Shown here piece after piece: positions 1-8,807 of a stretch of 50,446 nucleotides of DNA. This stretch comes from Candidatus Borrarchaeum yapensis. Lineage in GTDB: Archaea; Asgardarchaeota; Sifarchaeia; Borrarchaeales; Borrarchaeaceae. The notes below the pieces were generated by a model. The model saw only the letters and a list, made by a program, of their open reading frames with translations, had not been told where the DNA came from and made no database searches. The DNA is taken from assembly GCA_016840515.1 (NCBI GenBank), contig JAEOSF010000001.1, forward strand, positions 1 through 50,446. Reading direction: 5' to 3'. How positions within the stretch are numbered: the stretch's first letter is position 1; each line of letters starts with the position of its first letter. The position numbers and the translations under genes were made by a program.

Positions 1-2036
1 TCTTTTGCATCTAAGGTTTCAACTACCTGATTAGTGCGAGGACTAATCAACTCGTATTTCCGTCCAGTTTTCACTGCATCCATGAATTTAGTAGTAATTG
101 CCACTGAAATGTTGAAGTTTGTCAATTCTGTCAGATCGCTTTTACTTGTGATAAATTCAATTATATCGGGATGATCTACGCGGAGAATTCCCATATTAGC
201 TCCACGCCTAGTGTTGTGGGTGACCATTCCATGAGCTAAATAAGTATGGTTTTCATTAACCTCTAAATCCATGGTTTGTGATTTGCCTGCTTTTTGAATA
301 TCTGAAACAGCAATGAACCATAAATTGTTAACATCACGAGCATTCGCAGTGAATTCGGGGTATTCTTTTGATAGATTACAATAAGCACTGAAGGTAAATT
401 GCCGCTCTCCACGAATATAACGTAGAAGTTTATTTCGCAATTTAGGTGCAGTTGATCTGAATTTCTGTCCCATTCCCCTTCCCTTTTTATCTCTCTGTGG
501 TAGGGTAATAGCTTTCAGAACAGGCTCAACCCACCATTTGACATTTGGAAGTACATAATTTTGCTCTCTTTCTAAATCTGGTGAAAAATCGTAACAACTA
601 GCAAAACGAGATCGTGAATCGCATCCAATCTTATCTTTCCAGACATCTAAAGCAACATGGGATCGCAGTTTTAGGGCCCACAGATTGTCTGATCCAAAGC
701 GATCTTCACTCGTAGGAATTTCACGTATGGATACAGGGCATCCTAACCCTATTAGTAATGCAGACGCTTCTTGAATTAACTGATGAGAAGTAGATGTTAG
801 TGCGGGATATCCATGCGTTATTGTACCATCAGCTTCGAAGAGACCTCTTAAATAAGCCCCGACCACAGATGGTGGGCTTTTCCTAATTAATAGAGGGACT
901 GATACCTTATGGCTTTCTTCCTTTGATAGATTATTTAATACCAAAAATTCCTTAAGTGACCGACTGCTCACAATAAAATTGACTGAAGCATCATCATCCT
1001 TCTGCATTCGCTGGACATAAATTCCTGGAAACATTTTTTGCAAAAATTCTGGTAACTCTTCAATCAAGTAAGAATCGTGACTTATACTGAATCCGATACG
1101 ATAATCTTTTAGACCGCTTGCAACAAAACCATCACCTGCAAGGAGACCAAGTAAGAAAGCTAGTGGTTCATCTAGAACTGAAGGAAATTCAATCTCTTTC
1201 TGGTTGTGATGCTGGATTTCAGGGTGCTTAAGTTTTTGAGTATGTCCTTTATGCTGTCCTAATTTTACTAGAATAGCATCTCCTGGTCTTAAGTCACTTA
1301 ATTGTCTCCAAACAGCCCCTTCATCTGTCATCACTTTTACCTTGTGATTAGGTGTACCAGTCAGATTAATCTCTTGTTCTGTAGTAACTCTGAGAACAGA
1401 TACAACTCCATTATTATATCCTCGGGGAGATATCTTTTCTCCATTATCGGTAGCAACTTTTAGATCATGTTCCTGCCATCCTTTAACTTTTTCATCTACT
1501 AACTCGTCTAAACGAAGGAGACCTTTGTTTGAAAAGACTAGAGTATTAGGAACTAAGCATCCTCCTTGCTTAATAACTTCAGTACTTGTATTAAGTACTT
1601 TCATAAAGGAGATGGGACCGCTAGCTATGCCCCCGGTCGTTCGAACTACATCATTCTTAGGACGCAAGCGAGAAAAGGCAAATCCTGTACCGCCTCCACT
1701 TTTGTGAATTAGTGCTGTATACTTAACTGCATCAAATATACTGTCAATAGAATCATCAATTGGAATTACAAAGCATGCAGATAATTGCTGAAGCTCTCTA
1801 CCCGCGTTCATAAGCGTCGGAGAGTTAGGGAGGAATTTAAAAGAGGTCATTATATCATAAAATTCCTGTTCAATTCGCTCAACATCACCGCCATAAAGCG
1901 CCTCCGCAGAAGCTATATTACTAGCGACACGCCGAAACATTTCCTCAGGTGTTTCGATAAGCTCCCTTTTCTCGTTCTTGGCCAAATAGCGACGCTCGAG
2001 AATTTTTAGTGAATTTTCAGATAAACTTAATGTCAA
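1..2036 (-). CDS. nrdJ: Class II (B12-dependent) ribonucleotide reductase, intein-containing, C-terminus cut by window edge
   Basis: Reduces ribonucleotides to deoxyribonucleotides using adenosylcobalamin. The reading frame is open from a TTG at 2036 to the window edge (678 residues visible). Two in-frame stops lie just upstream, and GGTGAGGG sits five bases before the TTG, which fixes this start. N-extein residues 1-159 show reductase motifs: LPNSPTLMNAG, the substrate-site Cys in LSACFVIP, and KSGGGTGFAFSRLRP. The frame then enters an intein (residues 160-608) and resumes with TRRGANMG and VDHPDIIEFI, as in archaeal NrdJ. The catalytic C-terminal half, including the thiyl-radical Cys, lies outside the window, so activity cannot be judged here. 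It stands alone, with no NrdB-like subunit nearby, which fits class II. Confidence 0.93.
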   Translation of the reverse strand, partial: MTLSLSENSLKILERRYLAKNEKRELIETPEEMFRRVASNIASAEALYGGDVERIEQEFYDIMTSFKFLPNSPTLMNAGRELQQLSACFVIPIDDSIDSIFDAVKYTALIHKSGGGTGFAFSRLRPKNDVVRTTGGIASGPISFMKVLNTSTEVIKQGGCLVPNTLVFSNKGLLRLDELVDEKVKGWQEHDLKVATDNGEKISPRGYNNGVVSVLRVTTEQEINLTGTPNHKVKVMTDEGAVWRQLSDLRPGDAILVKLGQHKGHTQKLKHPEIQHHNQKEIEFPSVLDEPLAFLLGLLAGDGFVASGLKDYRIGFSISHDSYLIEELPEFLQKMFPGIYVQRMQKDDDASVNFIVSSRSLKEFLVLNNLSKEESHKVSVPLLIRKSPPSVVGAYLRGLFEADGTITHGYPALTSTSHQLIQEASALLIGLGCPVSIREIPTSEDRFGSDNLWALKLRSHVALDVWKDKIGCDSRSRFASCYDFSPDLEREQNYVLPNVKWWVEPVLKAITLPQRDKKGRGMGQKFRSTAPKLRNKLLRYIRGERQFTFSAYCNLSKEYPEFTANARDVNNLWFIAVSDIQKAGKSQTMDLEVNENHTYLAHGMVTHNTRRGANMGILRVDHPDIIEFITSKSDLTELTNFNISVAITTKFMDAVKTGRKYELISPRTNQVVETLDAK
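213..1559 (-). mobile_element. Intein with LAGLIDADG homing endonuclease inside NrdJ (449 aa)
   Basis: In-frame protein-splicing element. It begins with Cys1 (codon 1559-1557, CLVPNTLVFS) right after KQGG. It has a block B motif GTPNHKVKV, two dodecapeptide endonuclease motifs (FLLGLLAGDGF and YLRGLFEADGT), block F ENHTYLAHG, and ends MVTHN before extein Thr (codon 212-210). Key splicing residues (Cys1, block B Thr/His, penultimate His, terminal Asn, +1 Thr) are all present, so it looks splicing-competent. Both DOD motifs keep their acidic residue, so the homing enzyme may also be active. Removal restores KQGG-TRRGANMG, a normal reductase sequence. Inteins at this conserved site are known in archaeal reductases. 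Confidence 0.93.
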
Positions 2037-2230
2037 TTTTTTCCCTCACCAATACTAGGATTCTTAATTTAATAAACCATTCTTCTAGGAAAATAGATTT
2101 GGGCTAGCAATCACACTATTTTGAGAGACCGTCATTTTACATGATAAATAAATAGTACTAGATTTGTCGGGCTTTAAGACCTTTTATTCAATTAATAAAT
2201 TGACTTCAATTAGCTATAACACTAAAGCGA

Positions 2231-2932
2231 CTAAACAATCCATTGTTTGATTAATTCAATGGCATAAGAAGAAATAGTAAAGCCTACATTCACCAAGAAT
2301 GATTCATCGACATAGAGTAGCAGCAAATTATATCCAAAAATCATTAAAATCTGAGTTACAGAGGTTTTGAATAGGAAATCCAGTAAATTATCCAACTTAT
2401 AACTGGGATGGGTTTTTTCAAATTTCCTAAGGTCACTCCCTCGTTTAATCAAACGAATACGCTGTTCATATTCCGTCTCTACTTCTTTTAGGGCGATTCT
2501 GACCTCTTTAAGGATAGTTAATACAAAAAGACTGGAATAAAAACCACTAATGATAGTACGGATGTTTCTTGAGAAAAAAAGCTGTGCACGAGCGCCAAAG
2601 ATGCCTTCTGCAAGTGAAAAACTATACGAAATTGATGCCAACGCTAATAACAAGTAGAAAAGGATCTGAAAGAGTATGATATTCTTTCGTTTTTCAAGTT
2701 TTTCTACTTTAGCATGAACAACCGTCACAGCAAGAAAACAACAAAAAACACCAAACAGGAAAACTAAGATGAATAAACTAATTCCTAGTACATTTATTAA
2801 TAAATTGAACCATAAAGGGCGATTTGCTATAGTATAATAGTTCAGGGTATGATAAGCACCTAAAGCTAGGAGAATTAAGAACGCCCAAATCTTGATTCGA
2901 TCGTACCACAATTTTCCTCTTCGTACATCCAC
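2231..2932 (-). CDS. Polytopic membrane protein of unknown function
   Basis: Not recognised. With the GTG at 2932 (preceded eight bases upstream by GAAGGTG) the product is 233 residues starting MDVRRGKLWYDR; a TTG at 2959 would add nine residues. About five hydrophobic segments are visible: near residues 15-35, 45-75, 90-115, 125-145 and at the C-terminus after a charged stretch (KEVETEYEQRIRLIKRG) that should lie in the cytoplasm. No catalytic motif or signal peptidase site stands out. It is transcribed alone between the reductase gene and a divergent metallo-beta-lactamase gene, so context gives no clue to its job. Confidence 0.7.
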   Translation of the reverse strand: MDVRRGKLWYDRIKIWAFLILLALGAYHTLNYYTIANRPLWFNLLINVLGISLFILVFLFGVFCCFLAVTVVHAKVEKLEKRKNIILFQILFYLLLALASISYSFSLAEGIFGARAQLFFSRNIRTIISGFYSSLFVLTILKEVRIALKEVETEYEQRIRLIKRGSDLRKFEKTHPSYKLDNLLDFLFKTSVTQILMIFGYNLLLLYVDESFLVNVGFTISSYAIELIKQWIV

Positions 2933-3315
2933 GCTTGTTACACCTTCAAAGCGTATCAATCACGTAATTAAATGTTCTAGTGTTCGTTAAAAAAGGCAGA
3001 CCCTATCTTCTAGAATGAACTTTGGAAAGGATCTTGGTGGTATCTTTTTCTCAAAACTTTAATAAGAGAGTAAAGCAAAGGTTCTACATTTCTTATGTTA
3101 CCACTCTTTTTGAGGCAATATAAACGACTTTGTTGTATAACAGACTCATTAAAAACTTAAAAACTCCTCGTCTCACATAAATGTTTGCTTTAAAGGTATT
3201 GAACAAAAACTACAAAACTCTCGGAATTATTTTAAAACCTAATTTACTTAAAACAAAAAATAAAAAGTCAAACAAGATATGCTTTTTGAATTTCATAGCT
3301 TTGGAGCACATCATA
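2933..3315. other. Intergenic region between divergent genes
   Basis: About 380 bases between two divergently read genes. An open frame runs from ATG 3181 into the next gene, but its first 45 codons encode a lysine/asparagine/isoleucine-rich stretch typical of AT-rich non-coding DNA, so I treat it as upstream sequence. No RNA gene or clear repeat was seen. Confidence 0.5.
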
Positions 3316-4302
3316 TTGAATGATAACATAATACTACAATTGCCAAAATTTAGGATACACCTGGATCCAACGAAGGAACCTCAAGGAAATATTATATTCA
3401 TATCTCACAGCCATGCTGATCACATGCTGAGGAAAAAAACTCCAATTCCAAAACTGTGCTCTCTGGAGACAGAAAAACTTGTATCTGCTAGAAGAAATTA
3501 CCCTTTGATTAATACAATAAACGAAGAATTGTCGATCAATAATCTCAATCTTAGAATGGTTGATACCGGACATGTCCTTGGATCAAGAGGACTAGTTATT
3601 GAAAATGAGAAAAAAATTCTATTTACTTCTGATTTTTGTGCACGGTCAAGAGCATTTTTGGGAAATCTTAAGCCTGAAAAATGCGATTACTTAATGATGG
3701 AAGCCACTTTTGGTAAAGAAAAATACGTGTTCCCTCCATCCGAAGAAGTTATTAAAAATGCCAAAGATTGGGTTGAAGATCAGTTCAAAAAGGGTTGCCC
3801 CGTTGTTTTAATGGGATATACACTTGGTAAAGCACAATTGCTTTGTAAGATGTTTGAAGACTTCTCTCCTATTTACGTTGATGAAAATATTAAGAAAATT
3901 AACGATGTCTATAGAGAATGCGGCGTGGAGTCACTTCAAGATTTTAAAAGCTTTGAACAAACAAAACAGTTGAAGATTCCTCCTTGGATCCTAATTACTT
4001 CACCTACAAGCGGAAGAGCGAAACTGATGCGAAAGGTCAATGCAAAAACTGCCATTTTCACAGGCTGGGGAGTTGACGAAGAGAGTTATGTATATCGAAT
4101 GAAAGTAAATCGAGTTTTTCCGCTTTCCGATCATGCTGATTTTAATGAATTAGTGAAGACTGTCGAAAAATGTAGTCCTGAGAAAGTGTTTGTAAGTCAT
4201 GGTTATGATCATGAGTTTGCAGCGCATCTAAAATCGCGTGGCTTCGATGCGAAACCTTTATCCTTTCGTAAAAGTCCGCTCATTAATTTTTCAGAGATCT
4301 GA
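3316..4302 (+). CDS. Metallo-beta-lactamase fold nuclease-like protein (exonuclease / mRNA 3'-end-processing type)
   Basis: Probable Zn-dependent nuclease of the MBL/beta-CASP-like group that includes archaeal 'exonuclease' and CPSF-related proteins. The zinc motif HSHADHM follows IIFIS. Later motifs are DTGHVLGSRG, LFTSDFC, LSDHADF and a terminal VSHGYDHEFA. I chose TTG 3316 because GGAG lies nine bases upstream and the product then starts MNDNIILQLPKFRIHLDPTK, which suits the family; an ATG at 3181 would add 45 unlikely residues. The protein (328 aa) is shorter than full CPSF/RNase J enzymes and resembles the compact ligase-associated exonucleases. Substrate (RNA or DNA) cannot be decided. 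It is monocistronic, 69 bases before an MFS gene. Confidence 0.8.
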   Translation: MNDNIILQLPKFRIHLDPTKEPQGNIIFISHSHADHMLRKKTPIPKLCSLETEKLVSARRNYPLINTINEELSINNLNLRMVDTGHVLGSRGLVIENEKKILFTSDFCARSRAFLGNLKPEKCDYLMMEATFGKEKYVFPPSEEVIKNAKDWVEDQFKKGCPVVLMGYTLGKAQLLCKMFEDFSPIYVDENIKKINDVYRECGVESLQDFKSFEQTKQLKIPPWILITSPTSGRAKLMRKVNAKTAIFTGWGVDEESYVYRMKVNRVFPLSDHADFNELVKTVEKCSPEKVFVSHGYDHEFAAHLKSRGFDAKPLSFRKSPLINFSEI

Positions 4303-4371
4303 TCAAAATTGCTCTACCATGAAAGGTAATTTTAAAAACTCACAACTTGTTAAGAGCGCAAGGGAAATATA

Positions 4372-5553
4372 ATGAAGAATGATGCTCAAAAGATGTCTTA
4401 TTATATTACTGGCCTGGGCCATGCGATCAATCATTCATTTCAATTGATGATTCCACCTTTATTGCCGTTTCTTGGACTAGAATTCAGTCTTAATCTTGTA
4501 GAGATTGGCTTACTTATTACAGCTTTTGTTGCAGCATACGGAACGGGTCAACTCCCAACTGGGTTGTTAGCTGAAAAAATTAGTACAAAAAATTTAATCA
4601 TCGTTGGTATAACAATATGTGCAATGGGATCAGTTATCTCTTTGTTTTCGCCAAATATCTTCATTTTATTAATTGGTTTCGCCACAATCGGCATTGGTGG
4701 AAGTACTTACCACCCGAGTGGATTAACAATGCTATCACATGCTTTTGATGAGACAAGGCGTGGAAAAGCAATGGGCGTACATGGTTTGGCGGGAAGCGTA
4801 GGACAAATTGCGTCTCCAATAGCTTCTGGGGGTATCGCGGTCTTAAGCCAAAGTTGGCGCGTGACTTTTCTGACTTACGCCCTTTTTGGCTTCGGTTTTT
4901 CTCTCTTTGTCTTTTTCCGATGGCGGGGAAAAGACATCGTCAGTAGAACAAACCCACAACCTTCGAAACAAGGAAATTCATTAAGAAGACTTCTCTCGAA
5001 AGCTATCATCATCGTGTTCGTATTGGCAATTTTCCAAGGTTTTCTTTATCAAATTACGACAAACTTTTTGGTGCTCTACTTGGTTAATGTGAGATCTTAC
5101 AATGTTGCTGTAGCTAGCATAATGCTCTCACTGCTCCTTGCTGCTGGAGGTGTGGGCCAATATGTTGCAGGTGCATTCAGTGACAACTTCGGAAGAAAGA
5201 AAGTACTTATTGTTCTCTCACTTGCGTGTGCAGCAACTGCGCTCCCGATACCTCTCGTTTCTAATGTGATTTTAATAGTACTTATTATTGTTTTCGGCTT
5301 TATTCTGTTAGGTCTTATCCCCACAACCAATGCTTTGATGGCAGATCTGGCAAAAGGAAGCTTTGGTGCATTATTCGGAGTCTATTATCTGTTTGCTTTC
5401 GGGGTTTCATCAGCTGGACCACCAGTCGCAGGACTTCTAGCCGAAAACTTTGGGTTAGGTAGCATTTTTTATTTTTCAGCGGGCATAGCAATTATCTGTT
5501 TAATGATTATACTTTTAATTCCTGCACCCAAATTAAATGAACAAATAGGGTGA
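4372..5553 (+). CDS. Major facilitator superfamily transporter
   Basis: Secondary transporter of 393 residues with about twelve hydrophobic segments and a central charged loop (FRWRGKDIVSRTNPQPSKQG, around residues 183-202) between the two six-helix halves. Family features include YGTGQLPTGLLAEKIS in loop 2-3, HPSGLTMLSHAF, and DNFGRKKVL in loop 8-9 (the DRxGRR-like motif A). It resembles the fosmidomycin-resistance-like and sugar/drug MFS groups, but the substrate is unknown. It sits four bases before a LysR-type regulator on the same strand, which suggests the regulator controls it or senses its substrate. Confidence 0.88.
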   Translation: MKNDAQKMSYYITGLGHAINHSFQLMIPPLLPFLGLEFSLNLVEIGLLITAFVAAYGTGQLPTGLLAEKISTKNLIIVGITICAMGSVISLFSPNIFILLIGFATIGIGGSTYHPSGLTMLSHAFDETRRGKAMGVHGLAGSVGQIASPIASGGIAVLSQSWRVTFLTYALFGFGFSLFVFFRWRGKDIVSRTNPQPSKQGNSLRRLLSKAIIIVFVLAIFQGFLYQITTNFLVLYLVNVRSYNVAVASIMLSLLLAAGGVGQYVAGAFSDNFGRKKVLIVLSLACAATALPIPLVSNVILIVLIIVFGFILLGLIPTTNALMADLAKGSFGALFGVYYLFAFGVSSAGPPVAGLLAENFGLGSIFYFSAGIAIICLMIILLIPAPKLNEQIG

Positions 5554-5557
5554 GCAA

Positions 5558-6499
5558 ATGACGCGTAAAACTCGTGATCCAAGGAAAGATCTAAAGGTTC
5601 GCGCGTTAAGAACATTTGTGATTTTAGCGGAGACTGGAAGTTTTTCAAAAACGGCTGAAAAATTAGGTATAGCACAAGGAACTGTTTCTAATCATATTAC
5701 TTCGCTTGAAGATTATTTTGATGCGGAGTTGTTTCACAAGAGTGAACGAGCACGTGAAGGAGAAAATCTTACTCGCGTTGGTATAGCAATTATAAATCCT
5801 GCAAAGGAAATTGTTGCCATATTAAATCAGACTGAAGATGAAGTAAATAGAATAAAAGGTGCAGTAACTGGAACATTACGTATTGCAACTAGCACAATTC
5901 CGGGTGAGCACATATTACCCTCATTCATTGCAAAATTTAAAGCCAAAAATCCGACTGTGGAATTTGAGGTGGATTTAAGTGACAGTGGAAAAAGTTTGGA
6001 GAAGTTAATTGCAAAAGAAATAGATCTTGCCGCAGTTGGAAGTTTAGTTGGATATGAATCAGAAGTAGAAACATTTCCGATAGCAGAAGAGCAACTCGTA
6101 CTAATTGTTCCTCTAGAACACGAATTGGCATCTTCAGAATCAGTGGATCCATATATGCTTGTAGATTATCAGTTAATTACCAGAGAAAAAACGTCTGGGA
6201 CTCGTAAAGAAACTGAAAGGATATTAAAGTCTTTAGAAATTTCCCTTGAAAAATTTAAAAGTATATTAGAACTTGGAAGTACAGAGTCGGTAATTACGGC
6301 AGTTAGCGAAAACTATGGGATTGCAATAATTTCTTCAATAGCTGCTAAAAAAGCAGAAAACTATGTTAAGATAATCTCGCTCAAAGGAGTTGAAAATAGA
6401 AGGAAACTTTTCATGGTTCGTAGAACGCGCGAATCGTATCCTGCGCTCGTTGAAACTTTCTGGGATTTTACAAAAAATCTTGTTACTGAAGATGAGTAA
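5558..6499 (+). CDS. LysR-type transcriptional regulator
   Basis: DNA-binding regulator of 313 residues. The N-terminal winged helix-turn-helix covers about residues 14-73 (ALRTFVILAETGSFSKTAEK, then GTVSNHITSLEDYFDAELF). A linker helix follows and a periplasmic-binding-like effector domain runs from about residue 100 (GTLRIATSTIPGEHILPSF). ATG 5558 is preceded by GGTGAGCAA overlapping the stop of the transporter gene, so the two are translationally close. Full-length for the family. It may be activated by a small molecule moved by the transporter; target genes cannot be read from the sequence. LysR proteins are bacterial-type regulators that many archaea have acquired. Confidence 0.9.
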   Translation: MTRKTRDPRKDLKVRALRTFVILAETGSFSKTAEKLGIAQGTVSNHITSLEDYFDAELFHKSERAREGENLTRVGIAIINPAKEIVAILNQTEDEVNRIKGAVTGTLRIATSTIPGEHILPSFIAKFKAKNPTVEFEVDLSDSGKSLEKLIAKEIDLAAVGSLVGYESEVETFPIAEEQLVLIVPLEHELASSESVDPYMLVDYQLITREKTSGTRKETERILKSLEISLEKFKSILELGSTESVITAVSENYGIAIISSIAAKKAENYVKIISLKGVENRRKLFMVRRTRESYPALVETFWDFTKNLVTEDE

Positions 6500-6517
6500 C
6501 TACACAGAGGAAAGCAA

Positions 6518-6991
6518 TTGATTGAAGCAGAAATACCAGGTTTAGGAAAAATTACAATTAAGAACATTGTATTTGACCTTAACGGCACATTAGCAATGAC
6601 AGGGAAAATTAGCGGTGATGTTAAAACAAAAATGAAGATGCTGGCAAATGCAGTTAGAGTGATCATTGCAAGTGCAGACACTCGGGGTAACCTTGCAGAT
6701 ATAGGGAAAGAATTAGGAGTAGAGACACATCGCCTAAAATTAGATAAATCAGAAGATGAAGAAAAACGACTATTGATCGAGGAGTTAGGAGCAGAAAATA
6801 CAGCAGCTGTTGGTAACGGCATAAATGATAGTCAAATGCTTAAAGAAGCAAAAATTGGTGTTGCGGTTATGGGCTCTGAAGGAGCGGCTGTTGAGACTAT
6901 TAATAGCGCAAATATCGTGGTTACCGATCCAATTCATGCCTTAAACTTATTTCTTCATCCAATTATACTTAAATCAACTCTCCGTAAGTAA
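6518..6991 (+). CDS. HAD-superfamily phosphatase-like protein (soluble P-type-ATPase-like, COG4087 type)
   Basis: Small 157-residue HAD protein without a cap domain. Motif I is FDLNGTLAMTG (residues 20-30), motif II ASAD, and motif III/IV GNGINDSQMLKEA and MGSEGAA, as in the P-domain of P-type ATPases. The second acidic residue of canonical DxDGT is Asn (DLNGT). That is normal for this subfamily, but it makes phosphohydrolase activity uncertain because that residue acts as acid/base. TTG 6518 is the start, with AGAGG seven bases upstream. It lies 18 bases after the LysR gene and may share its transcript. Confidence 0.8.
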   Translation: MIEAEIPGLGKITIKNIVFDLNGTLAMTGKISGDVKTKMKMLANAVRVIIASADTRGNLADIGKELGVETHRLKLDKSEDEEKRLLIEELGAENTAAVGNGINDSQMLKEAKIGVAVMGSEGAAVETINSANIVVTDPIHALNLFLHPIILKSTLRK

Positions 6992-7030
6992 AAAAATAAA
7001 ACAATTCAGTGAATTACTGACAAAACAACT

Positions 7031-7267
7031 TTATCCTTTTTTGATGAGAATTTTATAAATACCATTCTCATCAGGCTCGATTACCTCAATAACTTCATGA
7101 CCATGCTTCTCAGCATAGTCAGAAATGTTTTTTTTCGCTGGGAAAAAGTCCCCAATGACTTCAAGTAATTGGCCTGACTCGATTTTTTTTAATCCACGTC
7201 GAGTAAGAAGTACTGGCACTGGACAAGCCTGACCAGTTGTATCTACTTTTGACTCTACTTCGGACAT
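7031..7267 (-). CDS. tusA: TusA/SirA-family sulfur carrier protein
   Basis: 78-residue sulfur-relay protein. The catalytic motif is CPVPVLLTRRGLKKIESGQ, in which the first Cys (residue 15) should carry a persulfide. The rest, with VIGDFFPAKKNISDYAEKHG, is the usual beta-alpha-beta-alpha-beta-beta fold. ATG 7267 is preceded by GGGTGATGAA that overlaps the stop of the DsrE-like gene, so the pair is one operon. TusA passes sulfur from a desulfurase to acceptors in tRNA thiolation, molybdenum cofactor synthesis or sulfur metabolism. The DsrE-like partner suggests a relay between the two proteins. The final acceptor is not visible here. Confidence 0.92.
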   Translation of the reverse strand: MSEVESKVDTTGQACPVPVLLTRRGLKKIESGQLLEVIGDFFPAKKNISDYAEKHGHEVIEVIEPDENGIYKILIKKG

Positions 7268-7276
7268 TTCATCACC

Positions 7277-7624
7277 CTAGAACATTAAAACTTTATCAGA
7301 TTCAGCGACCCATTCAACAAAATCATGCATACCTACAACTTCAGCACCATCTATCAAATCGCTGTTACTAATGCCACGTGCATTTATACAGACACCACAA
7401 ATACGGAGTTTACCTCCTTCTTCAACAAAGTTTTCTAATAATTCAAAATGGTTTGGATATTGCTTAGGTGCTTGGTCTTTCAATCCAACAAATACGCCAT
7501 CTTGTACCAAAAACAGGTTTACATCGTGTTCATCAATAAGAGACGTAAGTGCAAATCGTAATGCAGTATATGCTTTTTCCCTGCCGTAAGGAGACTCAGA
7601 AATTACCACAGTGAAATTTGACAT
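7277..7624 (-). CDS. DsrE/DsrF-like sulfur relay protein
   Basis: Small (115 aa from ATG 7624) protein of the DsrE/F/H fold. It begins MSNFTVVISESPYGREKAYT, a typical start with strand, loop and helix. It has LVQDGVFVGLKDQAP and a Cys pair in LRICGVCINARG, where DsrE proteins keep their active cysteine. GGAGAG lies about eleven bases upstream of ATG 7624; a start at 7648 would add eight residues. It is directly upstream of tusA (nine-base gap), and DsrE-TusA pairs are known to exchange persulfide sulfur. Which physiological process is served cannot be told. Confidence 0.87.
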   Translation of the reverse strand: MSNFTVVISESPYGREKAYTALRFALTSLIDEHDVNLFLVQDGVFVGLKDQAPKQYPNHFELLENFVEEGGKLRICGVCINARGISNSDLIDGAEVVGMHDFVEWVAESDKVLMF

Positions 7625-7849
7625 TTTATAATAATCTCTCCATATCATTATTTTTATATTTCAAATGAACTTCAGATTATCCTAAACTAGAGAGAATATA
7701 AGATTTTTGATAAAACCAATTAAAAATCTAATATCTATTATAGAGAAGAAAGGTATTGTTGTGGTGTCAAATATAAAAGAATATGAGGAATTCTCAAAAA
7801 TAAGATGATGTAATTAGACTTTATAACCGTTAAATGTATTTTAAATGCT

Positions 7850-8632
7850 TTAGGAGATATATGGCTGGTCACGTGACCGATCACGCATTTTTTCCATGTC
7901 CAGTTGGTTTTTTGCCTCTCTAAATACCGGTTCAATCTCTTTGATTAATTCATCAAGAAAAGGAGTAAGCGATTTTGTTTCGGTAGAAATGTTTAAAATT
8001 TGATTTAAGACTTCAATTATCGCCCTTGCTGCTCGTGGATCTGATTGCAAGACCGGTGCTGTTTCCCCTAGGCAGCAAACTCCAACCATGTCGTAAGCAG
8101 CAGCCATTGCAGGAATAATACCATTTGCTCCGGTAACAGTCCCATTTTTGAAAAGTTCGGCTTTATCTGCTTTAATAAACGAATCAAGTGTTTCTTGAGA
8201 AGTGGATGAAATGAATACATGTGGGGTTTCTGGCAATTTATCACGTACGAAAGCAGCGGTCGCTATGACTAATTCTGCTTTGAATTCTAAACATTTTTTC
8301 GCTAAATAATCTGCAAACTCATAAACACCAATTGAAGTTGTTGGTTGATAATCACCTGTGATAAAGAATAAATCTTTAGTGCCACCATTTTCAAGTCTAC
8401 TATGGTAAATAGTTGTTCGTGGAACATATAGAAGTCCATCTGACTCCACAAGCACGTGCGGTGGAAAGTCACTACAAAACAATTCTGCTATCTTTGTTGC
8501 GTTCAATGCCTCAATTAAAGAGGATATACATAATTTTCCCACGCTCGCAATTCCAGGCATGCCTATCAAAACAATTGATTTATCAATATCAGAAGGGATC
8601 GACTTCAGCATCTTTAAAGTGAATTCTGTCAT
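7850..8632 (-). CDS. PAC2-family protein (proteasome assembly chaperone-like)
   Basis: 260 residues from ATG 8632 (AAGGATG seven bases upstream). The N-terminal IVLIGMPGIASVGKLCISSL and later FFITGDYQPTTSIGVYEFAD, VTGANGIIPAMAA and CLGETAPVLQSDPRAA are hallmarks of the archaeal PAC2 family (COG1938/COG2047). Eukaryotic PAC2 helps assemble the 20S proteasome; archaeal members are often assigned the same role, but this is not established for most of them. A proteasome beta gene is about 24 kb away, so there is no operon link. A divergent zinc-ribbon gene and a 170-base spacer lie upstream. Confidence 0.88.
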   Translation of the reverse strand: MTEFTLKMLKSIPSDIDKSIVLIGMPGIASVGKLCISSLIEALNATKIAELFCSDFPPHVLVESDGLLYVPRTTIYHSRLENGGTKDLFFITGDYQPTTSIGVYEFADYLAKKCLEFKAELVIATAAFVRDKLPETPHVFISSTSQETLDSFIKADKAELFKNGTVTGANGIIPAMAAAYDMVGVCCLGETAPVLQSDPRAARAIIEVLNQILNISTETKSLTPFLDELIKEIEPVFREAKNQLDMEKMRDRSRDQPYIS

Positions 8633-8807
8633 TTTCAAACATCCTTATCTTTCATCTTTTTATTTATTTAACAAAGAAATGATTTGGATAATAAATCTCT
8701 GTTACTCCTATGTTTCAACTAGGAAAAATGTACAGTAATTAAAATATCTTTCTTTTAATACTATAATAAAAAACTACAAAGTTAGTCATCATTTTGAGAA
8801 ATGTACT

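Noticed and set aside
1525..2009. Two short frames opposite the reductase gene
   Set aside because: Antisense to well-conserved NrdJ sequence.
3181..3315. Upstream extension of the metallo-beta-lactamase gene to ATG 3181
   Set aside because: The 45 extra residues are Lys/Asn/Ile-rich and unlike the family; TTG 3316 has a ribosome site and gives the usual N-terminus.
6361..6822. 153-codon minus-strand frame over the LysR/HAD genes
   Set aside because: Antisense to two recognised genes and without a family match.
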